In this document: positions 1 to 5,737 of the stretch, piece after piece
Numbering within the stretch: position 1 is the stretch's first letter
Layout of the letters: each line of letters opens with the position of its first letter
Assembly: GCA_027011235.1 (NCBI GenBank)
Contig: JALVAI010000269.1
Span: 1 to 7,993, forward strand
Direction: 5' to 3'
Length of the DNA stretch: 7,993 bases
DNA from: Desulfobulbaceae bacterium
GTDB lineage: Bacteria; Desulfobacterota; Desulfobulbia; Desulfobulbales; Desulfobulbaceae
The notes under the pieces: generated by a model
Database searches by the model: none
Seen by the model: only the letters and a program-made list of their open reading frames with translations
Told to the model about the DNA's origin: nothing
Program-made: the position numbers and the translations under genes

Positions 1-199
1 CAACATACCGCAGCATCTCTATTTCCCGCCGGAGAACACGGCTGTCCGCTTCAACCTTTTGTTCTATCAGGGATCTTTCATACCGACGAAAATTATAGTA
101 AGCGACCAGGGAAACACTTATCCCGATGCCCATCAAAATCACGAGAAGAAACAGCCCTCTCCTGTTTGATTTGAATAATGAGTATCGAGTCATGGTCAT
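1..199 (-). CDS. N-terminal part of a membrane-anchored, probably sensory, protein (runs off the window)
   Basis: Sixty-six codons are open from an ATG at 199-197 to the window edge, with no stop. The protein starts MTMTRYSLFKSNRR, a basic cytoplasmic tail. A single strong membrane helix follows at about residues 15-36 (GLFLLVILMGIGISVSLVAY). After it comes a highly charged, probably helical stretch (about 37-66) containing RRYERSLIEQKVEA and LRREIEMLRY. This layout is typical of the start of sensor histidine kinases, diguanylate cyclases or chemoreceptors, where a periplasmic sensing domain follows the first helix. That role is inferred, because no catalytic domain lies inside the window. 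The ATG at 199 is the first start after an in-frame TGA and has a weak GGCGAG ribosome site; the ATG at 193 has none. A separate promoter lies at 285-312, so the gene can be transcribed independently of the upstream operon. Confidence 0.7.
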   Translation of the reverse strand, partial: MTMTRYSLFKSNRRGLFLLVILMGIGISVSLVAYYNFRRYERSLIEQKVEADSRVLRREIEMLRYV

Positions 200-284
200 G
201 TTTTTTGCTCGCCGGGGAAGAGAAAAAATATACGGCCCATCCCTCCTGTTTCAAGGCAGTAAGGCTGTGCATCCACCTCTTTAA

Positions 285-312
285 AGTATACTGCTCAGCA
301 GGCAAAAGACAA
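285..312 (-). promoter_or_regulatory. Sigma70-like promoter for the partial sensor-like gene
   Basis: On the minus strand a -35 box TTGTCT (307-312, four of six consensus bases) is followed by a 16-base spacer and a -10 box TATACT (285-290, five of six). The predicted start of transcription is near 278, leaving a leader of about 80 bases before the ATG at 199. The spacing and box quality make this the best promoter in the window. It is not experimentally supported. Confidence 0.55.
291..301. promoter_or_regulatory. Palindrome CTGCTGAGCAG inside the promoter spacer, possible operator
   Basis: CTGCT-G-AGCAG is a perfect inverted repeat with a one-base centre. It lies immediately upstream of the TATACT box, between the -35 and -10 elements. 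The single-base loop and the lack of a following T tract argue against a terminator. Its position would suit a repressor or activator site, but no regulator is identified and an 11-base palindrome can arise by chance. Confidence 0.3.
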
Positions 313-345
313 AATAATAATGACGGCTGGGGTGAAAATGAAATG

Positions 346-1131
346 CTACTCTTTGGAAAGGTCGCGTGGGGCGATACCCACCAGTTGCAGCAACCCTTCA
401 AGGATGGTCATGGGATGGGGCGGGCAGCCGGGGACATAGAGATCCACCGGCAGAATTTCATCAAGACCGGCCAAGGTCTCTGGATGGCCACGAAACAAAC
501 CGCCGCTGATGGCGCAGGCGCCGGTGGCGATCACCACCTTTGGTTCGGGAACGGCTTTGTAGGTTGCCAAAAGCGCCTCTTTCATATTGATACTCACCGG
601 TCCGGTAACCAGAATACCGTCGGCATGACGTGGCGAGGCCACAAAACCGATACCGAAGCGGCCCAGATCATAAACGATGGTTCCCAGGACATTGGTATCG
701 GCCTCGCAGGCATTACATCCACCGGCGCTTACCTGCCGCAATTTCAATGAGCGGTGAAACAACTTCCTGCGAAGCTGATCCAACCTCACATCCGTCGGTG
801 GTTCCACACCATTGACAATCAACTGATCACGCCTGCCGGTGGCAAGACGAAAATCACGACTGAATGAAAGAGCATGCCGCGGGCATTGACGCACGCAGGC
901 GCCACAGAAGAGACAGCGGCCCATGTCGATACAGAGAAGCCCGGTCGGCTCTCTTTTAAGGGCAGCGCCAGGGCAACAGTCCAGGCAGATGGTGCATTCC
1001 TGACCTTGACAACGTTTCTGGTCAATTATCGGTCTGCCTTGATAACGGGCGTCCATTTCCGGCGCCGGTTCCCGCGGATAGTCGATGGTATGGGAGCCCT
1101 GGTGATAACGGGCAAGAAGACTATGAATCAT
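346..1131 (-). CDS. hyfI: Fused 2x[4Fe-4S] ferredoxin / NuoB-like small subunit of an Ehr complex (HyfH-HyfI fusion)
   Basis: This 261-residue protein joins two subunits that are separate in E. coli hydrogenase 4 (HyfH and HyfI). Residues about 1-95 form a HycF/HyfH/NuoI-like ferredoxin. It opens with the family-like HTIDYPREP segment, then one cluster motif with C41, C46, C49 and C53-P, and a canonical one with C73, C76, C79 and C83-P. Residues about 130-255 form the NuoB/HyfI small-subunit fold with all four ligands of the proximal [4Fe-4S] cluster: C139 and C142 (GGCNACEAD, the hydrogenase-type CxxC rather than complex I's CC), C206 (ATGACAISGG) and C236 (VPGCPPHP). It would sit on the cytoplasmic face and pass electrons to or from the large subunit. 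The start chosen is the ATG at 1131, preceded by GGGAGAG at good spacing. A longer frame from a TTG at 1164 has no ribosome site. The gap to the large-subunit stop is 44 bases. Confidence 0.9.
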   Translation of the reverse strand: MIHSLLARYHQGSHTIDYPREPAPEMDARYQGRPIIDQKRCQGQECTICLDCCPGAALKREPTGLLCIDMGRCLFCGACVRQCPRHALSFSRDFRLATGRRDQLIVNGVEPPTDVRLDQLRRKLFHRSLKLRQVSAGGCNACEADTNVLGTIVYDLGRFGIGFVASPRHADGILVTGPVSINMKEALLATYKAVPEPKVVIATGACAISGGLFRGHPETLAGLDEILPVDLYVPGCPPHPMTILEGLLQLVGIAPRDLSKE

Positions 1132-1145
1132 AGGACTCTCCCGAA
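1119..1145 (-). promoter_or_regulatory. Ribosome binding site deciding the start of the HyfH-HyfI gene
   Basis: On the minus strand GGGAGAG lies a few bases before the ATG at 1131-1129. The alternative TTG at 1164-1162 is preceded only by a T-rich stretch without purine-rich pairing potential. The ATG start gives a protein beginning MIHSLLARYHQG, which leads straight into the ferredoxin domain. Confidence 0.65.
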
Positions 1146-1175
1146 AAAGAGATGGAATGACCAAAAGAGGAAAAA

Positions 1176-2681
1176 TTATAGATCATGGCCGCAATAGGAC
1201 AGGTTAAAGCTCTTGTTACAGATGGGAAAATCCATAATACTCTCTCCCCGGACCGCAAGCGCCAGGCCCGGCCAGTTATGTACCGACGGATCGACCACCT
1301 TGTATGTTCTTATCTCACCCTCGGGCCCGGTCACCGCCACATGACATATCGAGCCCCGCCATCCCTCCACCAGGGAGACGATGCACTGGTCCGCGGGCAG
1401 CCTGCCAAGCGATGTCTGCTCCTCCCGGCCCGGCAGGTCCTGCAACCTGGCAAGGACAAAGGCAACCGATCGTTTAATTTCCAGCCAGCGGACAAAGGCT
1501 CGGCCATGGACATCGCCGGTAAACCAGACCGAAACTGGTAGACGATGGTGTCGATAACTGCCGGTGGGGAAATCCACCCGATTATCTATTTCCCTGCCGC
1601 AGGCCCTGGCGGCAGGTCCGACCAGGCCAAGATCCTTTGCCTGCTTGCGGCTCAATCTTCCGGTTTCTTCAAACCGGGCCATTACCGAAGGAGTATTCCA
1701 GAGCAGAGTAGCGGCCTCGGTGACATCGATAAAATGTTTTTTGACCTGGTCGACCATCGTACCGATACGATCTTCGTCAAGATCATGGCCGACACCGCCA
1801 GGAAGGACGATTCCCCGACCATAGCGATTCCCGCAGAGCATGGCGGTAATATTTAAAAACGCGCCCCGCAGACGGCCGCAGAACGAGGCGGTCGGTGCAT
1901 AGCCCACATCCATGGCCATGGCGCCAAGATCACCAACATGGTTGGCAATCCGTTCCAGCTCCAGGGCAATGGCACGTATATCCATGGCACGCTCAGGCAC
2001 GGTAATACCAGCCAGGGCCTCCAGCGCCTGACAATGGGCCAGGCTGTGTCCTATGGTCGTATCTCCGGCCAGGGTTTCCATCAGCATCAACATCCTCTGG
2101 TCCGGTATCCTGTTACGCAGGGCCGCTTCAATGCCCCGATGCTGAAAGCCAAGTGCAATTTCGAGGTGGAAAACCGTCTCCCCATGACAGAGAAAACGAA
2201 AATGACCGGGCTCGATAATCCCGGCATGCACGGGCCCCACCGCTACCTCGTGCATCTCTTCACCTTCAGCCTGCAGAAAAGACTGGCTGCCGATATAACG
2301 GCCGGCCTCGTCGGCTGCCGTGCCCGTTTGAGGCAGGTATCTAAGCGGGGCAGGTTGTGGATGATCCTGGAGTACACAACCGCTTTCTTCGGCCAGTTCA
2401 CGTTCAAAGGGTGCTATCTGGGGAAATTCTCTTGCCAGGGACGGCCACCGGGACGGGATTTCGGTCCGCAGCAGATACAGACGCCGGCGTTGATCGTGAC
2501 GAAGGACTGCAATGACCTCCTTCTTCTCCTTCCGTCCATACAGTTTCGGCAGTGCGGCAAGAAAGAGTCCGGCGGCCAGGCCGGCAGAGAGGGCCACCTG
2601 AAATTTATGCAAGGGCAGACAGGGAATATCCTGCAAGGGAAAAAACTCTTTATTGCGGATTGTCACAGCGCCTTCGATCAT
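1176..2681 (-). CDS. hyfG: Ehr large subunit: NuoC-NuoD (HyfG/HycE-like) fusion lacking the nickel ligands
   Basis: The 501-residue protein has a NuoC-like N-terminal domain (about 1-130, with FPQIAPFERELAEESG) and a NuoD/hydrogenase large-subunit domain (about 145-501). Family signatures are GPVHAGIIEPGHFRF (149-163), GFQHRGIE (178-185), ITVPERA and ELERIANHVGDLG (241-253), followed by GGVGHDL. In active group 4 hydrogenases the first nickel motif is CGIC in a context E-x-x-CGIC-x3-HS. Here the aligned residues are A205-G-D-T208, followed by H212-S. The C-terminal DPCxxC motif is replaced by DFPICNKSFNLSYCGHDL (484-501), where C488 and C497 are wrongly spaced. A [NiFe] site therefore cannot form in the known way. 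This matches the Ehr group of non-hydrogenase homologues. The protein also ends without the long cleavable C-terminal extension of HycE. The ATG overlaps the previous stop (ATGA, 2678-2681) and has a strong AGGAGGG site. The partner is the fused small subunit downstream. Confidence 0.92.
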   Translation of the reverse strand: MIEGAVTIRNKEFFPLQDIPCLPLHKFQVALSAGLAAGLFLAALPKLYGRKEKKEVIAVLRHDQRRRLYLLRTEIPSRWPSLAREFPQIAPFERELAEESGCVLQDHPQPAPLRYLPQTGTAADEAGRYIGSQSFLQAEGEEMHEVAVGPVHAGIIEPGHFRFLCHGETVFHLEIALGFQHRGIEAALRNRIPDQRMLMLMETLAGDTTIGHSLAHCQALEALAGITVPERAMDIRAIALELERIANHVGDLGAMAMDVGYAPTASFCGRLRGAFLNITAMLCGNRYGRGIVLPGGVGHDLDEDRIGTMVDQVKKHFIDVTEAATLLWNTPSVMARFEETGRLSRKQAKDLGLVGPAARACGREIDNRVDFPTGSYRHHRLPVSVWFTGDVHGRAFVRWLEIKRSVAFVLARLQDLPGREEQTSLGRLPADQCIVSLVEGWRGSICHVAVTGPEGEIRTYKVVDPSVHNWPGLALAVRGESIMDFPICNKSFNLSYCGHDL

Positions 2682-4144
2682 GGCAGCCCTCCTGTCAGAG
2701 CCGCTGCCCGGGTGAGAAAAACCTGTATCGGCGCGGGTAGATACAGGCCAAAGAAGAGCAGCAGGCCAAGAAGTCCGACAACCACTGCCACCGCCGGCAG
2801 TGAACAGTGTTTTCCCGGCAAGTCCTCACCTGCGCCCCAGGCCATGGGAATCAAATGTTCAAGGGCAGCCACAAAAACCACGCCGGAACCAAGCAGAAAA
2901 ACCACCAGCGCCACCATGGCCTGCCGGTCAATGGCCGCCTTGACCAACAGGTACTCACTGATAAAGATCGAGAAAGGGGCCACCCCGATAAGCGCCAACA
3001 GGCTGCAGGCAAGGGCAATACCCCAGAGCGGCGCACCATGCAGCGCCCCGCGGATGCGACCCATTGTATAACTGCCGTAGAGCTGGCCGAGACGGCCGGC
3101 AGCAAAAAAACTGAGCGACTTGCATAGGGAATGGTTCAATGTGTGCAACAGAGCGGCAAAACAGCCGACAGGCCCCAGGCCAAGGCCCAGGGTGATGATG
3201 CCAAGATGCTCGACACTGTGATAGGCAAGTAATCTCTTGATATCATGCTGAGAAATAATAAACGAGGCGGATACGACAATGGAAACCAGGCCAAAGATGA
3301 TATAAAGATGACTGGTAAACTGATCAGAACCGAGGGCATGGTTGACGATGGCGCCATGGCGCATAATACAGTACAGGGCGGCGTTGAGCATGAAGCCGGA
3401 AAACATGGCCGAAACCGGACCCGGCGCCTGGCTGTGGGCATCAGGCAGCCAGGTATGCATTGGAGCAAGACCGGCCTTGGTGCCAAACCCCACCAGAGAA
3501 AAGATAAAAGCGGCCTTAAGGAGCAGGAGATTATATCCTCCGGCAATGCTGAGTTGCGTCCAGAACAACTGCTGACTCCCCTCCCCGGTCGCCGGTAAAG
3601 AAGCTGCCACCAGCAGAATGCCGATAAAGGCAAAGGCGATGCCAACGGAACAGATGATCAGGTATTTCCACATGGCCTCAATGGCGGCTGGCTTGGGATA
3701 GATGGAAACCAGAAATGCCGTCACCAGGGTGGTGGCCTCCATGCCGACCCACATCAAACCGATATTGTTGGCCAGCAGGGTCAGGGTCATGGTCCACAGG
3801 GACCCGAGCCAGAGCTGATTATACCGTCTGGCGGCCGTAAGGGACAAACGCCCGCTGTCAAGATCATCACGAAAATATACCGGCGCAAACAGGGAACCGG
3901 CCATAAAGACAAGAAGCATCACCAGAAGATGCCAGGCCGAGAGATGGTCAATATAGAGCCAGCCCCCGGCTGTCTGCATGGGCAGACAGGTCGGCAGGCC
4001 GGAGATGCCCACCAGCAGACAGAGCGCGTCAAGCAATACCGCGCCCAGGGAGAGCATGAACATAACCCTGTCCCACTGGACAAAAAACAGCGCCGCTATT
4101 CCCATCAGGGGAATGAGAAGAAAGATAATCAGCACCCCACTCAT
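2678..4144 (-). CDS. hyfF: HyfF/NuoN-like antiporter-type membrane subunit
   Basis: A 488-residue, strongly hydrophobic protein of the Mrp-antiporter/NuoL-M-N family, slightly shorter than E. coli HyfF (about 526). The expected charged residues along the membrane channel are present: E136 in GLMWVGMEATTL (TM5), K223 in GFGTKAGLAPMHTWLPDAH (TM7 region), K303 in HDIKRLLAYHSVEH, K342 in LNHSLCKSLSFFAAG, and E397 in FISEYLLVKAA (TM12, with K402 nearby). It is therefore expected to move protons or sodium ions coupled to the peripheral redox reaction; the ion cannot be told from sequence. It is one of two antiporter-type subunits in this operon, with the HyfB-like protein. Both ends are translationally coupled, by ATGA at 4141-4144 and at 2678-2681. 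GGAG lies eight bases before the start. Confidence 0.93.
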   Translation of the reverse strand: MSGVLIIFLLIPLMGIAALFFVQWDRVMFMLSLGAVLLDALCLLVGISGLPTCLPMQTAGGWLYIDHLSAWHLLVMLLVFMAGSLFAPVYFRDDLDSGRLSLTAARRYNQLWLGSLWTMTLTLLANNIGLMWVGMEATTLVTAFLVSIYPKPAAIEAMWKYLIICSVGIAFAFIGILLVAASLPATGEGSQQLFWTQLSIAGGYNLLLLKAAFIFSLVGFGTKAGLAPMHTWLPDAHSQAPGPVSAMFSGFMLNAALYCIMRHGAIVNHALGSDQFTSHLYIIFGLVSIVVSASFIISQHDIKRLLAYHSVEHLGIITLGLGLGPVGCFAALLHTLNHSLCKSLSFFAAGRLGQLYGSYTMGRIRGALHGAPLWGIALACSLLALIGVAPFSIFISEYLLVKAAIDRQAMVALVVFLLGSGVVFVAALEHLIPMAWGAGEDLPGKHCSLPAVAVVVGLLGLLLFFGLYLPAPIQVFLTRAAALTGGLP

Positions 4145-4779
4145 CCCCGCAACTCCGTCAGCCGGTCGACATCGGTATGGTCAAACTCCCGGTTGATCTG
4201 ATAGATGGCAATGCCCATACCAAAAACCGCAACCCAGACATCAAGGAGAACGCCAAATTCAACAACCATGGGGATATGATCGGCCACCACCGCGCCCAGG
4301 CCATAGATGCCGTTTTCCAGTACCAGGTACCCAAGCACCATGCTCAGCGCCTTGCGGCGGGAAATCAGCAACAGCAGGCCGGTAATCATGGTGAACAAGG
4401 CCAGGGCAATGATCAGGCTGTCCTTATTGTCGCCAAAGGGAAGTTTCGAGGCAAAGACCACCGAGCTTATCAGGGCGAAAAAACCGATACTCAACGAGAC
4501 GTTAAACCCGATAAATGGCTCTACTTCCCGCTTGACCCGGGCCACCTGCAGGCTCCGGAGAAGCAGCCAGGGAAAGACACCGCCTTTGAGAACTATGGCC
4601 GTAAGAGAGAGGAGACCATGCTGGAGGGAAAGCGGCTGCAGACCGACAAGCGGTATCAGCCCCAGGACCACGCCCTGCAGGGCAACGGTGCGAATACAGA
4701 ATGCCAGCCGGCTGCTCCCAAGCAGGGTCAGATTGGTCAGCACCAGCAGAAAGAGCAGAAGCGACATCAGGGTCAGCAT
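4141..4779 (-). CDS. hyfE: HyfE-like (NuoK-related) membrane subunit
   Basis: The protein has 212 residues, close to E. coli HyfE (about 216). It is made of about six to seven hydrophobic helices and ends in a polar tail (NREFDHTDVDRLTELRG). Its C-terminal half resembles NuoK. Two acidic residues fall in or next to helices, E155 in YLVLENGIYGLG and E174 in VVEFGVLLDV. They probably correspond to the conserved intramembrane glutamates that carry protons in NuoK. K65 (AIVLKGGVFPW) is a further buried charge. The subunit would link the NuoH-like anchor to the antiporter arm. The gene lies between hyfC (57-base gap) and hyfF (ATGA overlap). The place normally occupied by hyfD in hydrogenase-4 operons is empty. 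The ATG at 4779 is preceded by a G-rich segment (GGGGAGCGGGGA) that can serve as ribosome site. Confidence 0.88.
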   Translation of the reverse strand: MLTLMSLLLFLLVLTNLTLLGSSRLAFCIRTVALQGVVLGLIPLVGLQPLSLQHGLLSLTAIVLKGGVFPWLLLRSLQVARVKREVEPFIGFNVSLSIGFFALISSVVFASKLPFGDNKDSLIIALALFTMITGLLLLISRRKALSMVLGYLVLENGIYGLGAVVADHIPMVVEFGVLLDVWVAVFGMGIAIYQINREFDHTDVDRLTELRG

Positions 4780-4855
4780 GCCGAATCCCCGCTCCCCTCA
4801 CCGGCAATACCAAGTGGAGAGAAAAAAAAGAAAAATATCATTGGACAAACTCCAA
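4780..4855 (-). terminator. Weak intrinsic-terminator-like attenuator between hyfC and hyfE
   Basis: On the minus strand the last codons of the HyfC gene read TTGGA-GTTTG-TCCAA, a 5-base-pair stem with a 5-base loop (4841-4855). After the TGA comes a T-rich tract of about 15 bases (plus-strand A tract at about 4820-4837). The arrangement is that of a Rho-independent terminator, but the stem is short and half A-T. If active it would only reduce, not stop, transcription into hyfE. This is the largest gap in the operon and the only junction with such a T tract. Confidence 0.3.
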
Positions 4856-5737
4856 AAACAAGGCAAGTCCGGCGAAAACACCGGCACCGATCAGCAGTTG
4901 CGGTACCCTGATCAACCGCAACCTGGCCATGGACGACTCAACAAGCCCTACCAGCCCGCCGATAAGGGCCATCAAGACAAGAAACAGGAGCAGCCAGAGG
5001 GGATTTGTTCCCGGCGGTACCAGAATTGAGGCGGCAATGGCTGCCATGAGCCAGATCTTGAGCGCCACCCCATATTCAATCATGGCCAGATCCGGGCCGC
5101 TGTGATCAAGAATCATCACCTCATGGATCATGGTCAGTTCGAGGTGTGTTGTCGGATCGTCAACGGGAATGCGTGCATTTTCCGCTAAAAAAACGAGAAA
5201 AAACGCGACCAGGATAAGAAGGAGCGAGGGCGCATTATGCTGCCAGTGTTGAATGGAAATTGTCTGCAGCATACCGGTCAGAGACTGGCAGTTCGTCATT
5301 TTCGCCAGGCCGGCCATGGCCAGGAAAAAGGCGGGTTCTGCCAGGGCTGCAAAAAATGCCTCCCGGCTTGCGCCCATCCCCTCAAAACTGGAGCCGGTAT
5401 CAAGGGCGCCGAGCATGGTCACAAACCGTCCCAGCCCCATCAGATAGGCAAGAAGAATGAAATCACCCTGAAAATGGACAAGGGCGGGCAGGGGTCCCAA
5501 CGGCACGAGCAGGGCACACAGCATAAGGGCTGCCAGATTACAGACCGGGGCCAGCTGCACCAGTCCGGCGGACACATCACTGTAGACCGCACCTTTTTTC
5601 AGCAGCCGAACCAGGTCAAAATAGGGTTGCAACACCGGCGCTCCCCGGCGACCGGCCAGCAAGGCCTTGCTCCGGTTAATCACGCTGAGTAAAAGCGGGG
5701 AGAGCAGCAGAGAAAGGATGACAGCCGCAAGGCTCAT
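4838..5737 (-). CDS. hyfC: HyfC/HycD/NuoH-like membrane anchor subunit
   Basis: A 299-residue membrane protein of the NuoH family, which docks the peripheral arm to the membrane arm. Signatures in order are GRRGAPVLQPYFDLVRLLKK (from residue 29), LGRFVTMLGALDTGSSFEGMGASRE (102-126, the group 4 form of the motif), and AENARIPVDDPTTHLELTMIHE (185-206), the cytoplasmic loop facing the large subunit. E267 lies in LVESSMARLRLIRVP near the C-terminus. About eight hydrophobic helices fit the family. The start is taken as the ATG at 5737, which forms an ATGA overlap with the upstream stop and has AGGAGG six bases before it. An in-frame GTG at 5743 would touch that site and is unlikely. Retention of the group 4-specific DTGSSFEGMG signature supports the hydrogenase-like rather than complex I branch. 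Confidence 0.94.
   Translation of the reverse strand: MSLAAVILSLLLSPLLLSVINRSKALLAGRRGAPVLQPYFDLVRLLKKGAVYSDVSAGLVQLAPVCNLAALMLCALLVPLGPLPALVHFQGDFILLAYLMGLGRFVTMLGALDTGSSFEGMGASREAFFAALAEPAFFLAMAGLAKMTNCQSLTGMLQTISIQHWQHNAPSLLLILVAFFLVFLAENARIPVDDPTTHLELTMIHEVMILDHSGPDLAMIEYGVALKIWLMAAIAASILVPPGTNPLWLLLFLVLMALIGGLVGLVESSMARLRLIRVPQLLIGAGVFAGLALFLEFVQ

Larger units (their letters stand above)
200..345. other. Intergenic region between the small-subunit gene and the sensor-like gene
   Basis: This stretch of 146 bases separates the TAG of the last operon gene from the ATG at 199. It carries a promoter (285-312) on the minus strand. I see no GC-rich hairpin followed by a T tract after the operon's stop codon, so no terminator for the operon is recognisable. 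Read-through into the sensor-like gene is therefore possible. Confidence 0.6.

Noticed and set aside
93..401. Minus-strand open frame of 102 codons overlapping the sensor-like start
   Set aside because: It overlaps both the end of the small-subunit gene and the ATG at 199 in another frame. Its product has no membrane helix or charged-helix pattern, whereas the frame from 199 does.
178..750. Plus-strand open frame of 190 codons
   Set aside because: It is antisense to the small-subunit gene, whose FeS motifs are unmistakable.
1132..1164. TTG start extending the small-subunit gene by 11 codons
   Set aside because: It has no ribosome binding site, while the ATG at 1131 has GGGAGAG at suitable distance and leads directly into the conserved domain.
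1176..2681. Annotating the large subunit as a working [NiFe] hydrogenase or NADH dehydrogenase
   Set aside because: All four nickel cysteines are missing at the aligned positions. The neighbours are hydrogenase-4 type, with no NADH-oxidising NuoE/F/G subunits in the window.
1938..3071. Plus-strand open frame of 377 codons
   Set aside because: It is antisense to the large subunit and HyfF genes, which have clear family motifs. Its product is low in hydrophobic order, rich in Arg/Gly/Pro, and matches no known protein.
4177..5029. Overlapping plus-strand open frames of 240-244 codons
   Set aside because: Both are antisense to HyfE and the end of HyfC. Their composition, rich in Gln, Lys and Arg, is that expected from reading membrane-protein codons backwards.
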